A DNA stretch of 64,000 bases, taken from NCBI RefSeq assembly GCF_001644605.1, contig NZ_CP011388.1, forward strand, positions 954,501 to 1,018,500, given 5' to 3'. The notes under the pieces were generated by a model. The model was given only the letters and a program-made list of their open reading frames with translations. It ran no database searches and was not told where the DNA came from. The translations under genes were made by a program, and so were the position numbers. Positions 17,650-26,050 of this stretch are shown here, in pieces; position 1 is the stretch's first letter; the number at the start of each line of letters is the position of its first letter. The DNA is from Paenibacillus swuensis (lineage in GTDB: Bacteria > Bacillota > Bacilli > Paenibacillales > DY6).

Positions 17650-17757
17650 GGCAGTTGACCAAACAACATAATCCAGCCTCGCGCGCGAACTCTTTAGTTT
17701 ACAACAGAGCCAAGAACACGGTCGCCCACCCTGAGAGGCCTCGATAGAGGCTTATTT
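17650..17757 (-). other. Conserved noncoding leader of mobile unit A
   Basis: About 100 nt upstream of the repeats, matching the same position in copy B with about nine differences. It begins with the small hairpin CCTC-TATC-GAGG and contains GAGTTCGCGCGCGAGGCTGG. It has no shared open reading frame with a plausible start. Conservation outside coding sequence suggests an element end or a structured RNA. Between here and the next gene (17758-17823) nothing else was recognised. Confidence 0.5.
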
Positions 17758-17823
17758 ATTGCAACTTTTGTTGGCGATATTCGTCTACTTAATACAACTA
17801 TTTGCTGAAAGGGTCTTTACTAA

Positions 17824-18222
17824 ATGAGAAGAAAATGGCAACTCCCTGTTATTCTAATGTTGTTTATAGCCCTTGCCGCAATCTACGCGGCGTTCACGTA
17901 CAGCAACTCCCAAGTCAATGAACCTGACTTATGCTCGTACAAACCTTCCGCACTGCATTCGGAGTTTCCCGTGCCGGCCGCTGCTAAACCAACGAACCAT
18001 AAATCCAATAATCCGGATATTCGTTATATCCGTTACACCTTTGAAGGCGTCCGGGACGAATCCAGCATCCCTCCTGCCTATGTCACGGAGATTGAGCGCC
18101 GTGGCTGGGTGGAGGACAAGGACGCGCAGATGGGCGGACTTCGGGTCTTCGAGAAGACAGGAATGAAAATCAACTTCGTCCAAAGCACCGATTTCTTCAC
18201 CCTATTCACGGACAAAAGCTGA
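17824..18222 (+). CDS. Hypothetical protein with N-terminal membrane anchor
   Basis: Seen: 132 aa. A basic N-terminus (MRRKWQ) and one hydrophobic segment (about residues 6-26) are followed by a polar extracellular domain. No catalytic motif or family was recognised. The domain ends in strands such as RYIRYTFEGV and MGGLRVFEKTG. A GAAAGGG site lies 10 nt before the ATG. It is bounded upstream by mobile unit A and downstream by a perfect terminator that starts at the stop codon, so it is a one-gene unit. Confidence 0.65.
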   Translation: MRRKWQLPVILMLFIALAAIYAAFTYSNSQVNEPDLCSYKPSALHSEFPVPAAAKPTNHKSNNPDIRYIRYTFEGVRDESSIPPAYVTEIERRGWVEDKDAQMGGLRVFEKTGMKINFVQSTDFFTLFTDKS

Positions 18223-18253
18223 ACCGGCCCCTCGGCCGGTTATATCTTTTTTT
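18222..18253 (+). terminator. Terminator of the small anchored protein gene
   Basis: Perfect 8-bp stem AACCGGCC / GGCCGGTT with a CCTC loop, followed by ATATCTTTTTTT. It overlaps the stop codon. Confidence 0.9.
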
Positions 18254-18360
18254 CCACAACTTCCGCAAAAAAGCGCTTTATTTTTCATCCCTCGCCAAAA
18301 AGGTGTATACTCTACATATTATTCCGCACCAAAGCAACATCATCTGAGGGAGGCCCGCCC

Positions 18361-21147
18361 GTGTTGTCACAAGTTCATTTTGAGACCATATTTAATCAAG
18401 CTTCCTGCGGTATGGCTGTCATTTCGCCGTCGGAGGGCACATGGCTGAAGGTTAATCCCTCGTTCGCGGCCATGCTGGGATACACCCCCGCAGAAATGGA
18501 AGGGACGCTTTATGATACTTATAGATCCGCGCGTTCAACGGATACCCCTGATTCACCGGATTCCCTTGATTTTTTCTTTACCCAAGGCAGGGATGCAGAT
18601 CCCCTGTTCACATATAAACATTCCTTTAATCATAAGGAAGGACATCCAGTTGTTCTGTCTTTGCAAGACTCCCGAATGATGGAAAGTGCTCCTGATGCGC
18701 TGACTTCTTCCATTCTTTTGCAAATCATCCATCACTCGGCTCCTGCCAATCCATTATACTCCACCAACCTTATTGCCACAGCGCATCGGATCGCTCTTTT
18801 GGGTCCCTGGGAGTGGGATTTACAGCAATCGGTGCTCTACTACTCTGAAGATATAAGAAGAATATTCAATTACGCGCTGCAACCCGTTGAATATTCGCCG
18901 GATGCATTCCAGGCCCTGGTCCATCCCGAAGACCGCGAAGGCGCCGCCGAAGCTATTAGCGCGGTGTTGAAACAGGGGCAGTCTGCAGACCATACACTTC
19001 GTATTCTACTGCCGGACAATACTGTGAAAACCGTTCACTTAACCTGGGAAGTAACCCATGATGAAACCGGACAACCGCTCAAACTAATTGGGATGGCGCA
19101 AGATATCACGGAACGAACACGCATGGAAGAGCAGCTGAAAGAAAGCGAGCAGCGTTATAAATCCCTTTTTGACCACAATCCGGCCGCGGTGTATTCCATG
19201 AATTTGAACGGAGATTATTTGACGGCTAACGCAAACTTAGAAAGAATAACAGGTTACTCGCTGGAAGAGCTCATCGGCATGTACTGGGGCCCCATTGTGC
19301 ATCCGAAGGATCTGGCCAAAACGCAGTATCACTTTGGGAAAGCGACCGAGGGCATCCCGCAAAGCTATGATTTGACCATTATTCATAAAGACGGCCGCGA
19401 TATCGAAATTAACTCCACGAACATTCCGATTATTATCGATAACGAAGTGGTGGGTGTATACGGAATTACAAGAGATATTACGGAGCGGATCCGTTATACG
19501 GAACAAATTGAGAAACTCAGCTACGAGCACTCGCTCATTCTGAACGCTGTAACGGAAGGTATCTTCGGATTGAATCTGGAAGGCACCGCGATGTTCATTA
19601 ATCCTGCGGGAGCGGCTATGCTTGGCTTTCAACCGGACGAGCTGATCGGCACCGCTTATCTGGGCATGCTGCAACAGTCCGGTGCGGACGGGCTGCAATT
19701 CACGTTTGGAGAAACGCCGATTTCCCGCGCTGTGAAGGAACAGGTCTCACATCAGAACAGGGAGTCCGTATTCTGGCGCAAGGACGGTTCCAGCTTTCTG
19801 GTTGACTACCAAGTGACGCCGATTTTTGATAAAGGGGAGCCTAAAGGCGCCGTTGTGGTATTTCGTGACATTACGAGCGAGAAGGAGATTATTCAGGCCA
19901 AAGAGTCGGCTGAGCACGCGGACCGTGTAAAATCCGAGTTTCTTGCCATTATGAGTCATGAACTGCGAACCCCGATGAACGGTATTATGGGCATGGCGGA
20001 CCTGATGGCAGATACGGAACTGACGGAAGAACAACGGAGCTACCTTGAGACCATTCAATTCAGCAGTGACGCGCTCTTGTATATATTGAACGAGATTCTG
20101 GATTTCAGCAAAATTGAGGCAGGCAAAATGAACCTCCTCCAAGACCCCATGGACATCGCCAATGTCTTGAGCCAGGTTACCGATTTATTTGCGCCGAAAG
20201 CGGCGGAAAAGGGGATTGAATTGCGTGCTGAACATGGAGAACGAATGCCTGTGGTGTTGGGCGACGCCGGAAGGCTGCGGCAGGTTCTGATTAATCTGGT
20301 CGGAAACGCGGTCAAGTTTACGGATCGAGGACATATCCATCTCAGTGCGACAGCCCATAGCCGAAGCGCAACCGGTAGAGTCTATGCGGAGTTCAAAGTA
20401 CAGGACACGGGCATCGGGATTCCGGAGAACCTGCAGAACAAGTTATTCCAGTCGTTCTCGCAAATCCACCCGGCCATCAATCGGAAATACGGCGGAACAG
20501 GTTTAGGGCTGGCTATATGCAAAAAGCTGGTTGAACTCATGGGCGGCTCCATCGGCGTCGACAGCGAGGAAGGCGCGGGTTCCTTGTTTTACTTTGTGAT
20601 CCCTTTTGAACCGGCAGAAGGTCACTCGTTGGATATTTCCATGGATAGAATTCAGAACAGCGGACCTTCCCAGGATCTGAACTCCGGGCATCCGGAAACC
20701 GTGACGGCGTTACCGGAGACCGTGATGAAGCTGCCTCACCCGCAGGATAAAGCGCTTGAGCCCTTCGGACCGCTTCGCATCCTGATTGTGGATGACAATA
20801 CTGTAAATGTTCAGCTTTTGACGGCGGTTGTGGATAAACTGGGCTACACTTCGTCGGCAGCAAGCAACGGGCAAGATGCTTTGCAAGCCTTGGATGCGGC
20901 CGATTACGACCTCATCTTCATGGACATTCAGATGCCGGTCATGGACGGACTGGAAGCTACAACCATCATCCGGGAACGCTATGCGCATAAATCGCCTTAT
21001 ATTGTGGCTGTGACCGCTTTTGCCCAGTCTTCGGATCGGACAAACGCTTTGGCTGCGGGAATGCGGGACTTTATCAGCAAGCCGGTTTTTGCTCCGGAAG
21101 TGGAGCGTGTGTTGCGGGCCTGCGCTCATATGATAAAAACTTCATAA
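18361..21147 (+). CDS. Soluble hybrid sensor histidine kinase / response regulator with four PAS domains
   Basis: Seen: 928 aa, no transmembrane helix. PAS-like domains at about residues 5-115, 145-255, 262-380 and 388-505 (ITERTRMEEQ and ITERIRYTEQ mark PAC ends). HisKA with SHELRTP (phospho-His about 532). HATPase with the N box NLVGNAVKF near 645 and DTGIGI and GGTGLGL boxes. A C-terminal receiver with VDDN near 804 and phospho-acceptor Asp about 855 (MDIQMPVMDG). The GTG start follows a GGGAGG site. Known: such hybrids pass phosphate His to Asp, often to a separate HPt protein, and none is nearby. The sensed signal is cytoplasmic and unknown. Confidence 0.93.
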   Translation: MLSQVHFETIFNQASCGMAVISPSEGTWLKVNPSFAAMLGYTPAEMEGTLYDTYRSARSTDTPDSPDSLDFFFTQGRDADPLFTYKHSFNHKEGHPVVLSLQDSRMMESAPDALTSSILLQIIHHSAPANPLYSTNLIATAHRIALLGPWEWDLQQSVLYYSEDIRRIFNYALQPVEYSPDAFQALVHPEDREGAAEAISAVLKQGQSADHTLRILLPDNTVKTVHLTWEVTHDETGQPLKLIGMAQDITERTRMEEQLKESEQRYKSLFDHNPAAVYSMNLNGDYLTANANLERITGYSLEELIGMYWGPIVHPKDLAKTQYHFGKATEGIPQSYDLTIIHKDGRDIEINSTNIPIIIDNEVVGVYGITRDITERIRYTEQIEKLSYEHSLILNAVTEGIFGLNLEGTAMFINPAGAAMLGFQPDELIGTAYLGMLQQSGADGLQFTFGETPISRAVKEQVSHQNRESVFWRKDGSSFLVDYQVTPIFDKGEPKGAVVVFRDITSEKEIIQAKESAEHADRVKSEFLAIMSHELRTPMNGIMGMADLMADTELTEEQRSYLETIQFSSDALLYILNEILDFSKIEAGKMNLLQDPMDIANVLSQVTDLFAPKAAEKGIELRAEHGERMPVVLGDAGRLRQVLINLVGNAVKFTDRGHIHLSATAHSRSATGRVYAEFKVQDTGIGIPENLQNKLFQSFSQIHPAINRKYGGTGLGLAICKKLVELMGGSIGVDSEEGAGSLFYFVIPFEPAEGHSLDISMDRIQNSGPSQDLNSGHPETVTALPETVMKLPHPQDKALEPFGPLRILIVDDNTVNVQLLTAVVDKLGYTSSAASNGQDALQALDAADYDLIFMDIQMPVMDGLEATTIIRERYAHKSPYIVAVTAFAQSSDRTNALAAGMRDFISKPVFAPEVERVLRACAHMIKTS

Positions 21148-21221
21148 AACTTTTCGTGTGCATTCCTGAAAATCTGGGTAATTACTATTAAAATTACCTA
21201 GATAGAGGAGTGAGTGGAACG

Positions 21222-21929
21222 ATGAACGCACGCATTGAGCACATACGGAAAGAGGAACGGGAGTACCACGAGAACTATTACGAACATTACAGTCTGTATG
21301 AAAAAGGAACCTGGCTTCACAAGCCGGTCGGCGTCGTATTGCGCATGGCGAATCGGCTGAACACAGGGAAGCCTTTAAATATGCTGGATCTGGGCTGCGG
21401 AATCGGCCGTAACAGTATCCCGCTCGCGGAAATCGCCATGCCCGCCGGAGGCAAGGTAGTTTGTGTAGATTTGCTTGGCAAAGCGCTCACCAAGCTGAGA
21501 CAGTACGCGTCCAAATTCGGCGTGAAGAGCGCCATAGTCACAGAGAAATCCGACATCAGCGATTACGTGATCCCGCCGGATACGTACGATTATATGATCG
21601 CATGCTCCAGCTTGGAGCACGTCAAGTCGGAAGCGTCGCTGCACAAGGTGCTGAAGTCGATGGCGGACGGCACCAAGGTAGGCGGCATCAACACCATCGT
21701 GATGCACACCAACATTGAAGAGTATGATATCGCCACAGGGAAGAAGCGCGAGACGTTGTTTGAGATTATCAAGTCCAAGGATGATGTGCTCAATCTGCTT
21801 AGCCGGAATTATGACGGCTGGGAGAGGCTGCATCTGCAGGAGGAACCGCTGGAGCTGGAGATTAACCGGGGCGATGACCCGGTGATGCTGAAAGCCGATT
21901 CGGTGACAATTGCGGTGATCAAGCGGTAA
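21222..21929 (+). CDS. Class I SAM-dependent methyltransferase
   Basis: Seen: 235 aa from ATG 21222 (GAGGAG about 11 nt upstream; the GTG at 21210 overlaps the ribosome site). MLDLGCGIGRNS (about residues 50-61) is motif I of the Rossmann-fold methyltransferases, VVCVDLL the acidic loop that holds the ribose, and DYMIACSSLEHVKSE motif IV. The C-terminal part is charged. The acceptor substrate (small molecule, protein or RNA) cannot be told. It lies 74 nt after the hybrid kinase and shares a bidirectional terminator with the convergent DUF4260 gene. Confidence 0.85.
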   Translation: MNARIEHIRKEEREYHENYYEHYSLYEKGTWLHKPVGVVLRMANRLNTGKPLNMLDLGCGIGRNSIPLAEIAMPAGGKVVCVDLLGKALTKLRQYASKFGVKSAIVTEKSDISDYVIPPDTYDYMIACSSLEHVKSEASLHKVLKSMADGTKVGGINTIVMHTNIEEYDIATGKKRETLFEIIKSKDDVLNLLSRNYDGWERLHLQEEPLELEINRGDDPVMLKADSVTIAVIKR

Positions 21930-21964
21930 CGGTGCGAGTGTGCTTGAGGCCCTCATAAGGAACA

Positions 21965-22003
21965 TAAGGCCAAGAATCCCTGTTTAGGGGTTCCTGGCCT
22001 TAT
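21965..22003. terminator. Bidirectional terminator between methyltransferase and DUF4260 genes
   Basis: A long imperfect hairpin, TAAGGCCA...CCCT / AGGG...TGGCCTTA with a GTTT loop, lies in the space between two convergent genes. Confidence 0.75.
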
Positions 22004-22022
22004 TGCGGTTCAATGGAGTGCG

Positions 22023-22370
22023 TCAAATTCGGTTTAGATGCGTATCTTTGAAATGGGTTTCGTATTTCAATCCATATCCCATGACCCGGTCCATCCCGAT
22101 ATGGGCTGTCCAAATGAGACCGACTTGAATCAGCATATCGCTGTTTGCCAGTATTCCCAAAAACAGGATGAGTCCGCTTATTACATACGTATGAGCAAGA
22201 TTATACGAGATCGCACCGATCCGATTACCTCCTAAATAGCCAAACATAGACAAATCGGGAAGTAATAAAAAAGCAAAGAACCACAACAGTTTGTAATCAC
22301 TCATCACATAGGCGTAAATGCAAGCGGCAAAAACAAGTAATCCCTCGATTTTGATCAGATTCCTATTCAT
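22023..22370 (-). CDS. DUF4260 family membrane protein
   Basis: Seen: 115 aa with four hydrophobic segments. LLLPDLSMFGYLGGNRIGAISYNLAHTY and WTAHIGMDRVMGYGLKY are the conserved blocks of DUF4260. The invariant D, N, H and HIGxDR residues suggest a membrane-embedded metal or hydrolytic site, but no function has been established to my knowledge. It is encoded alone and converges on the methyltransferase gene. The upstream 22371-22552 spacer is AT-rich with no recognised feature. Confidence 0.82.
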   Translation of the reverse strand: MNRNLIKIEGLLVFAACIYAYVMSDYKLLWFFAFLLLPDLSMFGYLGGNRIGAISYNLAHTYVISGLILFLGILANSDMLIQVGLIWTAHIGMDRVMGYGLKYETHFKDTHLNRI

Positions 22371-22552
22371 TATAACCCCTTTGCTCTGTGGACCCTAGTC
22401 CACCGTTTATTCTCATAATAATACACTTGGATAAAATTTACTTGTAATATTTTATCAGAATAACGTCAAATAGCCCCACCTATAAACCAAGGGAAGGCTA
22501 GTTTGCTTGCACGTAATAATAATGTATAGCTGCGACCCGCTCGACCGCTGGC

Positions 22553-23143
22553 TTATCCCAGCCAGCGGTAGTGGCGATCCGCCGGATCCTGCGACATCAG
22601 CTCACACTGCCCTTCGGCGCACAGCTGATCCAAATACCGGCACACATCCGCGAATATGTACGGCTTCTCCGTAACATAACGCTTGTCCGATGCGCCGTGC
22701 TTCTTGATCAGCGTCTCGCATACCGCGCGCGCGCTCGTTTCCTGCAGCTTCAGCTCCTGCAGGGCGGCCAGGCGCAGATGCTCCGACAGCCTCGGCTGCT
22801 TGGCCGCCGAAGCGCCGGCGAACAGCACCTGCTGGCTGCCGAAAGCCGCCGCATCGGCTAGCGCTGCTGCAGTGGCCGCCGGCCCGCTCGCCGACGCGGA
22901 GCTTGCCGCAGACGCGGCCCTGGCCACGCTCAGCTCGTAGTGGCTCAGCTCCCTCTCCGCCTTCGCGGAATGGGCAGCCGTTCCTGCCGACTGCCCATTC
23001 CCGTAGGCTTGCCCCGCTGTCCCTGCGGCTTGCTCCGCCGGAGCCGATGCTGCCTCTGCAGCCTGTCCCGCGTCCCCTTCTTGCTCTCCAAACAAGTCGA
23101 ATAGATCGCCTTGGTATAAATCCTCTTTCTTTTTGCGTGCCAT
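22553..23143 (-). CDS. Hypothetical protein with Ala-rich linker
   Basis: Seen: 196 aa from ATG 23143 (GGAGGG 7 nt upstream; the longer open frame has no ribosome site). A basic, acidic-patch N-terminus (MARKKKEDLYQGDLFDLFGE) is followed by an Ala/Gly/Ser-rich low-complexity stretch of about 90 residues. The compact C-terminal region (about 125-196) includes EHLRLAALQELKLQETSARAV and a final RHYRWLG. I do not recognise the family. The C-terminal part looks like a small helical, possibly winged-helix fold. It starts 14 nt after the DUF1294 stop, so it is probably translated from the same message. Confidence 0.6.
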   Translation of the reverse strand: MARKKKEDLYQGDLFDLFGEQEGDAGQAAEAASAPAEQAAGTAGQAYGNGQSAGTAAHSAKAERELSHYELSVARAASAASSASASGPAATAAALADAAAFGSQQVLFAGASAAKQPRLSEHLRLAALQELKLQETSARAVCETLIKKHGASDKRYVTEKPYIFADVCRYLDQLCAEGQCELMSQDPADRHYRWLG

Positions 23144-23157
23144 CACCGGGCCCTCCC

Positions 23158-23430
23158 CTACATCCCTAACTTCGAAACCATATAATAAACAACCGCGATA
23201 TTGAACACAAGTAACGCCGGAATGCCGTACCGGAAGGAAAGATGCTGTGTTTTGTGCCGAAACACCTTCATCCCCGCCAACACCCCTAACGCTCCGCCGA
23301 GAAAGGCCGCTCCGAATAAGTTGGTTTCCGGAATCCGCCACTCTTGGTTGCGCGCCCGCTTCTTATCCGTGCCCATCATGATAAATCCGGCTATGTTCAT
23401 GACCGCCAGAATGACTGTTAACCATTGCAT
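23158..23430 (-). CDS. DUF1294 family small membrane protein
   Basis: Seen: 90 aa from ATG 23430, with AAAGGGG 8 nt upstream. It has an N-terminal hydrophobic segment, the conserved GTDKKRARNQEWRIPE loop, GGALGVLAGMKVFRHKTQH, and a C-terminal hydrophobic segment. These are the signatures of DUF1294. The RxPE motif and the KxxH basic loop are invariant in the family, whose role is unknown; some homologues are fused to cold-shock domains. The upstream member of a two-gene unit with the Ala-rich protein. Confidence 0.82.
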   Translation of the reverse strand: MQWLTVILAVMNIAGFIMMGTDKKRARNQEWRIPETNLFGAAFLGGALGVLAGMKVFRHKTQHLSFRYGIPALLVFNIAVVYYMVSKLGM

Positions 23431-23578
23431 AGGTAGTACCCCTTTTGGACTGAACAAAATAGACGATACACACCCAGTCCTGCTAATTATTTAAGGGTAA
23501 CAGCCTCCGCATTGAAACTCAAGGGGTGATTTGATATTGTGGATAGTAGATACAGGAAGAAAGTAGGCGCAGGGCCAG

Positions 23579-24748
23579 ATGACCAAAGAGAGCATTTCCA
23601 CTTGGATTGAATCACGGCGGGATGAATGGATTACCGTCAGTAAACACATATGGAACCACCCGGAGCTCGGCAACCAGGAGTATGAAGCGATGAAGTCGCT
23701 GACCGAACTGTTAGAGCGGTACGGATTCACCGTGGAGCGCGGCGTGGCGGGCATCCCCACAGCTTTCCGCGCGACATGGGACAGCGGGGCCGCGGGACCA
23801 ACCCTGGCCTACCTGGCGGAGTACGACGCCTTGGCGGGGTTGGGGCACGCATGCGGCCACAACATCATCGGCGTGATGAGCGTGACCGCCGCCATCGCGC
23901 TGAAAGAAACGGGCGCCGTGCGGAGCGGCAAGCTCGTGGTGTTGGGCACACCGGCCGAGGAAACGAACGGCGCCAAGGTGCCGATGACCGAGCAAGGCTT
24001 CTTCCACGGCGTGGATGCGGTCATGATGGCGCATCCTTACAAGGCATGGGAGCGAAGCGGCGCTTCGATGGCCATCGAGGCCCTGCAGTTCAGCTACGGA
24101 GGCAAGGCCGCGCACGCGGCGGCGAACCCTCAGGACGGCATCAACGCGCTCGACAGCGTCATTCAGCTGTTTAACAGCGTGAATGCGCTCCGCCAGCATG
24201 TGACGCCGGATGTGCGCATCCATGGCGTCATCTCCCACGGCGGGATCGCGCCGAACGTGGTGCCGGACTTTGCGCAGGCGCAGTTCTACGTGCGCGCAGC
24301 GGAGAAGTCCACCTTGCACGGCGTGGTGGACAAGGTTCGCCGGGCGGGCGAAGCCGCCGCGTTAGCCATGGGCTGTACGTTGGACATCTCCAACTACGAG
24401 CTCAGCTATGACAACATGATCACGAATCAGACGTTGTCGGATCTGTTTACAGCCAATCTGATCGAGCTTGGCGTGAACCCGGCCGAGATCCAATCCGGTC
24501 TGGATCACGGCTCGCTGGATCTTGGCAACGTGAGCCATGTCGTCCCCGCGGTACATCCGTATGTGCGTGTCCCGGATTGTCCTTATGACTTGCACACACA
24601 GGAGTTCCGTGAAGCGGTCGGCGATGACCGCGGCATGGAAGCCTTGGTGTTCGGCGCTGCCGCGTTGGCGCGCACGGGATGGGACTTGCTGAGCGACCCC
24701 GCGCATCTGGATGCCGTTCGCGAAGAATTTAACGCACGCAAACATTAA
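23579..24748 (+). CDS. M20 family amidohydrolase / metallopeptidase
   Basis: Seen: 389 aa. Metal-binding segment YDALAGLGHACGHN (about residues 82-95), GTPAEETNGAK with the catalytic glutamate pair (about 121-131), then an internal dimerisation domain (HGVISHGGIAPNVVPD) and a return to the catalytic domain. This arrangement matches the M20D / AbgB-like amidohydrolases that split N-acyl or aminobenzoyl amino acids. The exact substrate is unknown. Neighbours point nowhere specific. It converges on a terminator shared with a small membrane protein gene. Confidence 0.9.
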   Translation: MTKESISTWIESRRDEWITVSKHIWNHPELGNQEYEAMKSLTELLERYGFTVERGVAGIPTAFRATWDSGAAGPTLAYLAEYDALAGLGHACGHNIIGVMSVTAAIALKETGAVRSGKLVVLGTPAEETNGAKVPMTEQGFFHGVDAVMMAHPYKAWERSGASMAIEALQFSYGGKAAHAAANPQDGINALDSVIQLFNSVNALRQHVTPDVRIHGVISHGGIAPNVVPDFAQAQFYVRAAEKSTLHGVVDKVRRAGEAAALAMGCTLDISNYELSYDNMITNQTLSDLFTANLIELGVNPAEIQSGLDHGSLDLGNVSHVVPAVHPYVRVPDCPYDLHTQEFREAVGDDRGMEALVFGAAALARTGWDLLSDPAHLDAVREEFNARKH

Positions 24749-24783
24749 TGGAGTTAACGATCCTCCACACTGTTATATAAAAA

Positions 24784-24825
24784 AACAAGCCCGTCATGTT
24801 CCACAAGTGGACATAAGGGCTTGTT
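24784..24825. terminator. Bidirectional terminator after the M20 gene
   Basis: AACAAGCCC / GGGCTTGTT 9-bp stem. On the minus strand it is followed by T7, and on the plus strand by a weaker T-rich tail. It separates the M20 gene from the convergent 44-aa membrane protein gene. Confidence 0.78.
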
Positions 24826-24826
24826 C

Positions 24827-24961
24827 TTATTGTTGTGATTTCTTAATTTCATCCCTAATCTCCATCAAAGTCCTCTCCACGCCGCGCAAACGTTTAATCA
24901 TCGAGTACTGATTCGAAATCATAAGTCCGATCCCTACCGCTAATCCAATAATAAATAACAT
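24827..24961 (-). CDS. 44-aa single-span membrane protein
   Basis: Seen: ATG 24961 with GGAGAG 5 nt upstream and a TAA at 24827. The protein starts MLFIIGLAVGIGLMIS, one membrane helix, and ends in a charged helix RGVERTLMEIRDEIKK with heptad-like spacing. It lies 27 nt downstream of the DUF1835 stop in the same direction and ends at a terminator, so it is probably the last gene of that unit. No known function. The good ribosome site and context argue that it is real. Confidence 0.65.
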   Translation of the reverse strand: MLFIIGLAVGIGLMISNQYSMIKRLRGVERTLMEIRDEIKKSQQ

Positions 24962-24988
24962 GTTGTCTCTCCCATCTGACTGTGTCCA

Positions 24989-26041
24989 CTACTTCTTCAC
25001 CCTCACGCTGTAGCGGTACATCGCCCCCGGCAAACCTGAAAACTCCAAGACGCCGTCGCTAATCAACGTCCACAACCGATATTCGATGTAAGAGTAACCG
25101 ATGAGCTGCCCCCACTTTTCCGTTTCCTGCACGACTCGGCCCGCCCGGACAAACGCCTTATTCTGTCCGTGCCCGGAGGACATTCCTATAAAAAACAACC
25201 CCCGTCTCACGCGATTTTCACCCTGCGCCATATCGTCTTCTTCCTGCATTTTGTCCAAAAGAGACTTCACATCCAATTCCTCTAGATCCTGTTCCTGTTG
25301 CTCCTGTTCCTGTTGCTCCTGTTCCTGTTGCTCCTGTTCCTTTTCAGCTTCCAGATGTTCGATGATCCGAATCAGCCGTTCATCCAAGGAATCCTCGGGA
25401 ACCGTTACAATCCGTCCGTCCTCCCACAATCGCAGCGTCCCTCCGCCTTCAGCAAGCTCTTTCCACTCTGCTTCCAACCTTCTCCTTTCCCCTTCTTGCA
25501 AAAGAAACTCGTCTCCCGCACTCTCTAACAACCCCTGAACATCTTCACTTTTCAATTGACCAAAAGCATATACTTTCGGCAGAAATGGTTCGTAAGAAGC
25601 CTCATATTGAGACACATTTATGGTATGGACAGGCGTCTTCCGCTCACGTAATACATGGAGCGCAAACCGGAGACCGACTTGCTCATGCGCGTTATCGCTA
25701 TGCCAGATGATAATGTGTTTGCTCTCAGGTACGCTCTGAAGCAAGTCTATCATAGATTCAATCTGACCCTCGTGATTAGAACGATAAGAGTGGCTACATA
25801 CAGGTTCTACACTATGATCCAACATCCACTCCATCCTTTGACGTCTGCCGGCTTCCTCTTCCAGATTCCAGAGAGGACCTTGCGAGAAAAGATCGTTAAG
25901 CGCATAGACTCTGCTTTCCGCCCGCTTGCCGATTTTACTAAGTGAAACCTTCATCGTTCCCGCGTCCGACATACTGAAAAGGAGATGAACATACGTTTGC
26001 TGCTCCTCCCACTCCGTCTGGCGCGTTCTCATTTTGTCCAA
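24989..26041 (-). CDS. DUF1835/DUF3658 domain protein
   Basis: Seen: 350 aa if started at TTG 26041 (AAGGAGG 10 nt upstream; TTG 26050 is only one base from the site). Early VHLLFSMSDAGTMK, NDLFSQGPLW and HIIIWHSDNAHEQVGLRF are the DUF1835 landmarks, and the tail LEAEWKELAEGGGTLRLWEDG leads into the DUF3658 region. The function of these domains is unknown. Odd: a QEQEQ repeat encoded by three tandem 15-bp units (about 25290-25345) precedes the C-terminal part, which has no family I can name. The small 44-aa membrane gene follows. Confidence 0.82.
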   Translation of the reverse strand: MDKMRTRQTEWEEQQTYVHLLFSMSDAGTMKVSLSKIGKRAESRVYALNDLFSQGPLWNLEEEAGRRQRMEWMLDHSVEPVCSHSYRSNHEGQIESMIDLLQSVPESKHIIIWHSDNAHEQVGLRFALHVLRERKTPVHTINVSQYEASYEPFLPKVYAFGQLKSEDVQGLLESAGDEFLLQEGERRRLEAEWKELAEGGGTLRLWEDGRIVTVPEDSLDERLIRIIEHLEAEKEQEQQEQEQQEQEQQEQDLEELDVKSLLDKMQEEDDMAQGENRVRRGLFFIGMSSGHGQNKAFVRAGRVVQETEKWGQLIGYSYIEYRLWTLISDGVLEFSGLPGAMYRYSVRVKK

Positions 26042-26050
26042 ATGGATCAA

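Larger units (their letters stand above)
16232..17757 (-). mobile_element. IS1595-like mobile unit, copy A
   Basis: A stretch of about 1.5 kb that is homologous over its length, in inverse orientation, to 54552-56145. In the direction of its gene it contains: a conserved noncoding leader (17757-17650), two TGCTGGGTTATCCC repeats (about 17560-17640), a sigma-A promoter, the IS1595-like ORF, and a three-copy 46-bp array in inverted orientation. A conserved tail (TTTAGAGGG...GCAAACCCTA...ATTTTATATACTT on the opposite strand) ends at the M3 terminator. The limits are where similarity to copy B fades by eye. I saw no simple target-site duplication. Confidence 0.75.
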
